34,789 bases of DNA from an uncultured Bacillota bacterium (GTDB lineage: Bacteria > Bacillota > Clostridia > Lachnospirales > Lachnospiraceae), in assembly GCA_958352855.1 (NCBI GenBank), contig CATWQE010000024.1:1-34789 (forward strand). Reading direction: 5' to 3'. This document shows positions 30,528 through 34,789 of the stretch, one piece after another. Every line of letters starts with the position of its first letter. Within the stretch, counting starts at the first letter, position 1. The notes beneath the pieces were generated by a model that ran no database searches, had not been told where the DNA came from, and was given only the letters and a program-made list of their open reading frames with translations. The translations under genes were made by a program, and so were the position numbers.

Positions 30528-30920
30528 ATGGGAAATTTCAGTAATATTTTTAAAGCTCTGCGCCAAGCTAGTGGATATACACAACAGGAATTTGCTGACA
30601 GGATTGGAATATCTCGTAGCACCATAGGCATGTATGAAACTGGTGCGCGTGAACCCGATTTTGAAACTTTAGAAGCTATAGCGGATTTTTTTAACGTAGA
30701 TATTGATTATTTATTAGGAAGAACCAATAAAACAACTGTGCTTCCAGAATCATCTTACTATTTCAATGATGATGCTCGTGAAATGGCAGAATTTATGTTC
30801 AAGAATCCTGAGTATAAAGTATTGTTTGACGCTTCTCGTAAAGTGAAAAAAGATGATATTGAATTCGTAAAACAGATGATTGACCGAGTGAGGGGTGATT
30901 CAAATGACACCGGATGTTAA
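30528..30920 (+). CDS. CI-like lysogeny repressor (XRE family)
   Basis: 130 aa with RBS AAGGAGG. HTH at residues ~5-60: ALRQASGYTQQEFADRIGI, then SRSTIGMYETGAREPDFETLEAIADFF and the NVDIDYLLGRT end typical of XRE repressors. The C-terminal ~60 residues are helical and lack the LexA-like Ser-Lys autoprotease, so inactivation would depend on another protein. The ImmA-like protease gene overlaps its end, matching the ICEBs1 ImmR/ImmA arrangement (established for that element; inferred here). Confidence 0.85.
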   Translation: MGNFSNIFKALRQASGYTQQEFADRIGISRSTIGMYETGAREPDFETLEAIADFFNVDIDYLLGRTNKTTVLPESSYYFNDDAREMAEFMFKNPEYKVLFDASRKVKKDDIEFVKQMIDRVRGDSNDTGC

Positions 30921-31122
30921 TGTATACATTTCCGATATGCCGACTTCTGTCAAAGCATTTACTGTGGTAAATCCAGATGGAAGCTATACTATCCTATTAA
31001 ATTCAAGACATTCGCATCATCAGCATCTAATCTCTTATCACCATGAAATGTGCCATATTGAAAATGGAGATTATGATAAGCAGTGTTCTGCTGATTTGAT
31101 TGAATTTTATGCACATGGTTAA
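30904..31122 (+). CDS. Small ImmA/IrrE-like metallopeptidase
   Basis: 72 aa from the ATG at 30904 with GAGGGGTGAT upstream, overlapping the repressor end by 17 bp. ISYHHEMCHIENGDYD holds the HExxH zinc motif (HEMCH), and the preceding VVNPDGSYTILLNSRHSHHQH is the usual strand of the fold. An acidic residue downstream (ADLIEFYAHG) could be the third ligand. It is much shorter than ImmA of ICEBs1 (about 170 aa) but such short versions are common in Firmicutes phages. Likely cleaves the repressor on induction. Confidence 0.8.
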   Translation: MTPDVNVYISDMPTSVKAFTVVNPDGSYTILLNSRHSHHQHLISYHHEMCHIENGDYDKQCSADLIEFYAHG

Positions 31123-31136
31123 TTCGCTATCAGCGC

Positions 31137-31154
31137 TTTAATAATTTTACAAAA
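31137..31154 (+). repeat. 18-bp direct repeat, left copy
   Basis: TTTAATAATTTTACAAAA occurs here and exactly again at 32383-32400, bracketing the DUF4236 gene. A CGCTATC also precedes both copies at different spacing. It could be a shared leader or promoter element or a trace of insertion or duplication of the cargo gene. Confidence 0.65.
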
Positions 31155-31170
31155 GAGGGAGGAATCTCAC

Positions 31171-32325
31171 ATGGGATTAAGATTCAGAAAAAGTATCAAA
31201 ATTGCCCCTGGAGTAAAACTTAACCTTAATAAAAGGAGTTCAAGTGTTACTTTTGGTGGGAAAGGAATGCACTACACTGTAAATAGCAATGGGAAAACAA
31301 CCAAAAGCGTTGGCATACCTGGAACTGGTATTTACTACACAGAATCATCTGGAGGAGAAACTAAAAAGAAAACTACTACACCCCCGCCAATTGTTCCGAA
31401 TCCAGAACCGCAATCTCAAGATAACAATGAGAACAAAAAGAATCGAGGCTGTTTATTCTATATACTTGCTTTCTTTGTAGCATGTTTTGCTCTTGCTTTA
31501 TACAGTTTCATGTGGATACCTGGAATCATAGCAACAATATATTTTGCAATAAAAAAATCAGACCCTGCTATAAAAAGAAAGCGACTCATTACCTCAATTG
31601 CTATAACCCTAACATCTTTATTAATATTCGGATGGTTAGGAACTGCCCCAGAAATATCGAGTATTCAAGTCGAATGGGGGCAAGACACTTATGATATTAA
31701 CGACACTACAGAAGTTAAAGTATCTGTAATACCCGATTCCGCTGAAATTAAAGACTTAAGAATTTCAGCAAATCAGATAGCTGATTTAAATTACAAAGAT
31801 GGGCAGGCAATTATTACATTCAAGGAAACAGGAACAGCTTCTATATTTTTTACAGCTAATGGCTCTGTTGATAGTAACACTGAAGAAATCACTGTAATAG
31901 ATAAAAAAGCTGAACAAAAACGTATCGAAGAAGAGAAAAAGAAAGAAGAGGAACGTTTAAAAGCGGAGCAAGAGGCTAAAGCCGAGGCAGAAAGAATTAA
32001 AGCAGAACAGGAAGCTGCTAAAAAAGCTGAAGAAGAAAGACTGAAAGCCGAAGAAGAAGCACGTATCAAAGCAGAACAAGAGGCTGCCGCTCAGGCTGAG
32101 GCTGAAAGAATTAAAGCGGAACAAGAAGCTCAAGCTGCTGCTGAACAAGAAAGATTGGCACAGGAACAGTCTGTTTCTCAAGAAGCATCTGTATGGCTTT
32201 CGGCAACTGGAAGTAAATATCACAGCGTTCCTGACTGCGGCAATATGAATCCAGATACAGCTATACAAGTTTCTTTGTCTGAAGCTCAAAATAGAGGCTA
32301 CGAAGCATGTAAAAAATGTTATTAA
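31171..32325 (+). CDS. DUF4236 membrane protein with Ig-like, coiled-coil and Cys-rich C-terminal domains
   Basis: 384 aa with RBS GAGGGAGG. Residues 1-60 are DUF4236 (MGLRFRKSIKIAPGVKLNLN, GGKGMHYTVNSNGKTTKSVG, GTGIYY). A Pro-rich linker follows, two membrane segments (~92-125 and ~138-158), an Ig-like beta domain (~162-240), and a long Ala/Glu/Lys coiled coil with repeated KAEQEA-type units (~245-330). The C-terminal motif TGSKYHSVPDCGNMNPD, then GYEACKKC, is a small Cys/His metal-binding-like domain seen in secreted nucleases and surface proteins. Expressed with the repressor strand in the lysogen, it may alter the cell surface or exclude other phages; the effect is unproven. Confidence 0.7.
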   Translation: MGLRFRKSIKIAPGVKLNLNKRSSSVTFGGKGMHYTVNSNGKTTKSVGIPGTGIYYTESSGGETKKKTTTPPPIVPNPEPQSQDNNENKKNRGCLFYILAFFVACFALALYSFMWIPGIIATIYFAIKKSDPAIKRKRLITSIAITLTSLLIFGWLGTAPEISSIQVEWGQDTYDINDTTEVKVSVIPDSAEIKDLRISANQIADLNYKDGQAIITFKETGTASIFFTANGSVDSNTEEITVIDKKAEQKRIEEEKKKEEERLKAEQEAKAEAERIKAEQEAAKKAEEERLKAEEEARIKAEQEAAAQAEAERIKAEQEAQAAAEQERLAQEQSVSQEASVWLSATGSKYHSVPDCGNMNPDTAIQVSLSEAQNRGYEACKKCY

Positions 32326-32382
32326 TTCTTCTTTTAATAACAAAAAATATTTAACGCTATCGAATTAATCCGCCACTGACGT

Positions 32383-32400
32383 TTTAATAATTTTACAAAA
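32383..32400 (+). repeat. 18-bp direct repeat, right copy
   Basis: Exact copy of 31137-31154, placed just upstream of the DUF4258 gene RBS as the other is upstream of the DUF4236 gene RBS. Confidence 0.65.
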
Positions 32401-32415
32401 TGAGGTTAGCCTATT

Positions 32416-32733
32416 ATGGAATTAAACATTGAAGATTTACGTAAAATATGTTGTCTTGAGAACATAGAAATTACACTCCATGCTGCCAAACGTCTTGAAC
32501 AGCGTGGAATCAAAATGGCAGATATTATAACCTGTATCCAGAACGGAAAAATAATTGAACAGTATCCAACTGATTATCCATATCCCAGTTGTCTGATACT
32601 TGGACTTTCCGTAAACAATCAACATCTGCATGTAGTTGTAGGAAGCAATTTGGAAACTCTTTGGCTAATAACTGCCTATTATCCAGATACTAAGAAATGG
32701 GAAGCTGATTTCCAGACAAGAAAGGAGAATTGA
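32416..32733 (+). CDS. DUF4258 toxin-like protein (RelE/BECR-type fold)
   Basis: 105 aa with RBS TGAGG. ITLHAAKRLEQRGIKMADI, then IIEQYPTDYPYPSCLILG, LHVVVGSNLETLWLITAYYPD and KWEADFQTRKEN are the DUF4258 signature; the conserved His and Arg near the start are the likely active-site residues. DUF4258 proteins pair with YgiT-type zinc-finger antitoxins, and that gene overlaps its end by 4 bp or less. Toxin-first order matches MqsRA-like systems. Confidence 0.8.
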   Translation: MELNIEDLRKICCLENIEITLHAAKRLEQRGIKMADIITCIQNGKIIEQYPTDYPYPSCLILGLSVNNQHLHVVVGSNLETLWLITAYYPDTKKWEADFQTRKEN

Positions 32734-32735
32734 TT

Positions 32736-32963
32736 ATGACTTGTTTTTCTTGCAAAGGTGACGTTGAAAAATCCACCACCACGTATATGACGGAATACAA
32801 TGGCTGCTACATCATTATCAAAAACGTTCCATGCACTAAATGTACCCAGTGTGGTGAAGAATATTTGAATGGGGCTACCTTACAGAACATTGAACATATT
32901 TTGGAAACATTAAAAAATATGCTCACAGAGATTGCCGTTGTAGACTACCGCAAAGCTGCCTAA
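32736..32963 (+). CDS. YgiT-type zinc-finger antitoxin
   Basis: 75 aa from the ATG at 32736 with AAGGAG upstream. CFSCKGDVEKSTTTYMTEY and VPCTKCTQCGEEYL provide two CxxC pairs of the YgiT/MqsA N-terminal zinc domain. A short helix (LQNIEHILETLKNML) and the end IAVVDYRKAA follow. It lacks the MqsA HTH C terminus, as most short YgiT-type partners do. It probably binds and blocks the DUF4258 protein. Confidence 0.8.
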   Translation: MTCFSCKGDVEKSTTTYMTEYNGCYIIIKNVPCTKCTQCGEEYLNGATLQNIEHILETLKNMLTEIAVVDYRKAA

Positions 32964-32992
32964 AATAAAAACGCCCCTGTCAACACAGGGGC
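32961..32992 (-). terminator. Hairpin after the toxin-antitoxin pair
   Basis: GCCCCTGT/ACAGGGGC (32973-32980, 32985-32992) with a 4-nt loop. The U tract (GTTTTTATTTTA) follows on the minus strand. It would stop transcription coming from the Hol-Tox region; on the plus strand it is only a hairpin. Confidence 0.7.
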
Positions 32993-32996
32993 AGCA

Positions 32997-33033
32997 CCTT
33001 GACAATATAATATACTTACCCAGGCAGCCAGTA
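32997..33033 (+). repeat. Inverted repeat around the Hol-Tox gene, left arm
   Basis: CCTTGACAATATAATATACT and the following CAGCCAGTA match the reverse complement of 33251-33287 over about 37 positions with a few mismatches and one indel. Both arms contain TATAAT. Confidence 0.7.
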
Positions 33034-33080
33034 GGACGGCTGTGGTTCCCTTACCTGAGTCTTGACAGGAGGGGATGCTT

Positions 33081-33167
33081 ATGAGTACATATGAAGAATT
33101 AAGCTTGATTGTAAACACAGCTTTACTTATCGTAGCAATCCTTACATATACATCACATAAGAAATAG
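33081..33167 (+). CDS. Hol-Tox / Fst-TxpA-like type I toxin peptide
   Basis: 28 aa: ATG at 33081, AGGAGGGG seven bases upstream (a second ATG at 33075 is too close). MSTYEELSLIVNTALLIVAI then LTYTSHKK is the putative holin-like toxin pattern: short acidic N terminus, one membrane helix, basic end. The hairpin TAGCCGCC/GGCGGCTA (33165-33201) begins at its stop and faces an antisense promoter (33274-33302). The layout is that of TxpA/RatA or Fst type I systems: a toxic membrane peptide silenced by an overlapping antisense RNA. Confidence 0.8.
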   Translation: MSTYEELSLIVNTALLIVAILTYTSHKK

Positions 33168-33201
33168 CCGCCCTGCTCTCTGGAAAAGAAATAGGCGGCT
33201 A
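33165..33201. terminator. Shared hairpin between toxin mRNA and antisense RNA
   Basis: TAGCCGCC (33165-33172) and GGCGGCTA (33194-33201) form an 8-bp stem. It is followed by AATTCTTAG on plus and ATTTCTTATG on minus. A common bidirectional end is typical of convergent type I pairs. Confidence 0.55.
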
Positions 33202-33267
33202 ATTCTTAGCTAGTTTATATATTTACCAGGTCGGGGAGCCTTGACCTCCCTTACTGGCTGTCTTGCT
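33171..33267 (-). ncRNA. Predicted antisense RNA antitoxin of the Hol-Tox gene
   Basis: Bounds are inferred from the consensus promoter (start near 33267) and the shared hairpin at 33165-33201. The leader contains a GGGAG/CTCCC hairpin. Complementarity to the toxin mRNA is over its 3' end. The true 3' end could extend further into the toxin gene. Confidence 0.55.
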
Positions 33268-33287
33268 AAGTATATTATATGTCAAGG
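33251..33287 (-). repeat. Inverted repeat around the Hol-Tox gene, right arm
   Basis: Partner of 32997-33033; contains the -10 of the antisense promoter. The left arm has the same TATAAT but no good -35 at 17 bp, so the toxin-side promoter would be weaker. Confidence 0.7.
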
Positions 33288-33302
33288 AGAAGTATTTGTC
33301 AA
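33274..33302 (-). promoter_or_regulatory. Consensus promoter of a probable antitoxin RNA
   Basis: On the minus strand TTGACA (33302-33297), exactly 17 bp, TATAAT (33279-33274): a perfect sigma-A promoter. No protein gene lies downstream on this strand. The transcript would start near 33267, run toward the Hol-Tox gene and overlap its 3' end. Confidence 0.8.
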
Positions 33303-33307
33303 ATGTG

Positions 33308-33340
33308 AAAAACCGCCCAGTGTTGGCGCACCAGACGGTT
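33308..33340 (-). terminator. Hairpin upstream of the antisense promoter
   Basis: AACCG (33311-33315) and CGGTT (33336-33340) with inner partial pairing; TTTTTCAC follows on the minus strand. It insulates the antisense promoter from minus-strand readthrough. A second inverted repeat, TCCGAAGAT/ATCTTCGGA, lies at 33348-33356 and 33386-33394, in the integrase leader. Confidence 0.5.
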
Positions 33341-33470
33341 TGTTATATCCGAAGATATACTCTTTAATCGCAAATATATTGTATCATCTTCGGAAACAGC
33401 TCGCAAGCGGAACTAACGTTCTGTGCTGGCTGTTATTTTTGTACTCAAAAGCAGAAAGGAAGATGATTTT

Positions 33471-34613
33471 ATGGCAAAGTACAAAAAGCGTGCCGATGGC
33501 CGCTACTACACCACTATCCAAACAAACGAAATCAACCCTGATACCGGGGAACGTGTCCGCATCCCGGTTTACGGAAAAAGCATTACTGAATTTGAGGACA
33601 ACAAAGCCAGAATACGTGATGAGATAAACAAAGGTATCTACACAAATGACAAAGGCATCCTGTTTTCTGACTACAAATGGACCTGGCTGGAGACATACAA
33701 GAATAACCGCGCCTACAACACACAGGCCGCTTACAAAAACATTTTAAAGAATCACACAAGTGCGCTTGACCAGTTAAAATTAAGCCAGATTAAAAAGAGT
33801 GATGTCCAATTAGGATACAATAATCTCAAAGGACATCCTGATCTGCAGCGTAGGTATATCCAGACAGTGAATCAGATTCTTAAAGCGGCCATTGATGACG
33901 GCTATATCTGGAAGAATGTTGCCGACAATATCGAAACCGACAAAGCAAAGAGAAAGAAGAAACGTGCCCTGACCAAGACGGAACGCCTGGCCATTCCTCA
34001 CGCAGACTTTACCCTGAGGGAAAAATGTTTTGAAGCCCTGCTGCACTATGCCGGACTTCGCAGGCAGGAAATCTCTGCCCTTACCCGTTTCGACATTGAC
34101 CTGAACCAACGTGTTATCCATATCAACAAAGCAGTGGAATGGATTGGAGAAGTTCCCCACATAAAAGACACAAAATCAGATGCCGGGGAGCGTGATATCC
34201 CTATCCTGGAGCCGTTATTCCCTGTTTTAAAGGATTATCTGTCAGAACTCGACACAACTATCCTATTTCCAAATACAAGCGGTGAATACATGCACAAGAC
34301 GCAGTACCGGCGTTTCTTTGAAACTATCAAGCGAAAGATAAATACTGCTGCCGGAGGGAAACATAGATGGGAAGGAACGAAAATCATTTACACTGTTGAT
34401 TTGTGCCAGGGGCTCACCTCTCATGTATTCCGTAGAGAGTTTGCCACTATCCTGTATTATTCCGGTGTAGATATGCTGGATGCTATCCGAATGTTCGGTC
34501 ATGCAGACGTCCAAGAGATGTTGAATATTTATGCAGAGCTTAGAACAGAGGAGTCATCTTCTGCCGATAAGTTAAATTCCTACTTAGGACAGAAATATGC
34601 AAAATTTGGATAA
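33471..34613 (+). CDS. int: Tyrosine-recombinase integrase
   Basis: 380 aa from the ATG at 33471 with AAAGGAAG upstream. N-terminal AP2-like arm-binding part (MAKYKKRADGRYYTTIQTNE), SAM-like core-binding domain (~60-160), catalytic domain with Arg in HYAGLRRQEISAL (~195), the HVFRREFA box (HxxR, ~315-318), and Tyr in MFGHADVQEMLNIYAEL (~353). Integrates the phage by site-specific recombination. It stands at the prophage end, transcribed outward, with tandem repeats just after it. Confidence 0.93.
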   Translation: MAKYKKRADGRYYTTIQTNEINPDTGERVRIPVYGKSITEFEDNKARIRDEINKGIYTNDKGILFSDYKWTWLETYKNNRAYNTQAAYKNILKNHTSALDQLKLSQIKKSDVQLGYNNLKGHPDLQRRYIQTVNQILKAAIDDGYIWKNVADNIETDKAKRKKKRALTKTERLAIPHADFTLREKCFEALLHYAGLRRQEISALTRFDIDLNQRVIHINKAVEWIGEVPHIKDTKSDAGERDIPILEPLFPVLKDYLSELDTTILFPNTSGEYMHKTQYRRFFETIKRKINTAAGGKHRWEGTKIIYTVDLCQGLTSHVFRREFATILYYSGVDMLDAIRMFGHADVQEMLNIYAELRTEESSSADKLNSYLGQKYAKFG

Positions 34614-34650
34614 TATACATGATTTTTGCATACACGTTTTTTGACCCTGT

Positions 34651-34672
34651 TTTAGTCAAAATTTAGTCAAAA
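34651..34672 (+). repeat. Tandem TTTAGTCAAAA repeats; likely attachment-site region
   Basis: Two perfect adjacent 11-bp copies, 38 bp after the integrase stop. AGTCAAAA repeats beside an integrase end are typical of arm- or core-type binding sites. The att core cannot be fixed without the other prophage end. Confidence 0.55.
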
Positions 34673-34689
34673 CAGAAATTTTCTTCAAA

Positions 34690-34712
34690 AAACCCAGTGT
34701 TTATGCGGGTTT
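34690..34712 (+). terminator. Hairpin downstream of the integrase
   Basis: AAACCC (34690-34695) and GGGTTT (34707-34712), weak U tract. May end the integrase transcript. Beyond it, 34713-34789 holds no convincing gene; a short minus frame (WEEIKRWMKPA end) might be a host-gene tail. Confidence 0.4.
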
Positions 34713-34789
34713 CATCCACCTTTTTATTTCCTCCCAGTCAAAAACCTGTCTCCAAGTTCTTCTTACCTTATCTTCCAATATTTAATTTA

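Noticed and set aside
34713..34789. C-terminal fragment of a host gene at the prophage junction
   Set aside because: The minus frame ending near 34690 has an in-frame stop close to the window edge and only about 26 codons, so it cannot be supported.

Overview
The window is most of an integrated temperate siphophage (prophage) from a low-to-mid GC Firmicute. The gene content (gp20-type scaffold, SPP1-type portal, MuF, RusA, DUF669, a Spo0A C-terminal domain, a type I Hol-Tox toxin) and the Shine-Dalgarno strength suggest a gut Clostridia/Lachnospiraceae host. That assignment is inference; no host marker gene is visible.

Layout. Positions 1-16127 are the late structural block, read on the minus strand from TerS, TerL, portal, MuF, scaffold, capsid, connectors and tail proteins to the tape measure, Dit, a Gp37-like protein and a tail fibre. 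The window ends inside a second, inverted tail-fibre cassette, so the lysis genes and any invertase must lie beyond position 1. Positions 16128-18230 are an accessory segment: a tRNA-Met/Ile2, a two-membrane-segment protein, a membrane-anchored EVE-like protein, and a gene-free 400-bp stretch predicted to make a structured RNA ending in a tRNA-like element without an anticodon. Positions 18234-22091 hold the late activator and many small early/middle genes. Positions 22138-22397 are a dense array of inverted repeats next to the primase and are the best origin candidate. Positions 22393-29035 are the replication/recombination block: primase-helicase, DEAH helicase, DUF669, Sak4-like ATPase and SMC-like ATPase. 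Positions 29055-31122 hold a Spo0A-like DNA-binding protein, an excisionase-like protein, and the Cro/CI switch with palindromic operators and an ImmA-like protease. Positions 31171-33300 are plus-strand lysogeny cargo: a DUF4236 surface protein, a DUF4258/YgiT toxin-antitoxin pair, and a Hol-Tox type I toxin with a consensus antisense promoter. The integrase and prophage end follow.

How it works together. The CI-like repressor and ImmA-like protease (plus strand) face a Cro-like gene (minus strand) across at least three GTCAC-type operators. The minus promoter there has TTGACA, 17 bp, TATAGT and should drive the early operon through replication to the late activator at 18234. That sigma-region-4-like protein probably acts at the direct repeats at 18214-18230 to switch on late transcription. 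The first transcript would then be the structured RNA/tRNA-like element, followed by terminators that late transcription must pass.

Most notable: a phase-variable tail fibre with a 55-bp inverted repeat; a classic -1 frameshift joining the tail chaperones; an amber codon inside the head-tail connector; a MuF-toxin fusion; the structured RNAs at 11345-11436 and 17835-18140; and the uncharacterised EVE/membrane/coiled-coil cargo gene.
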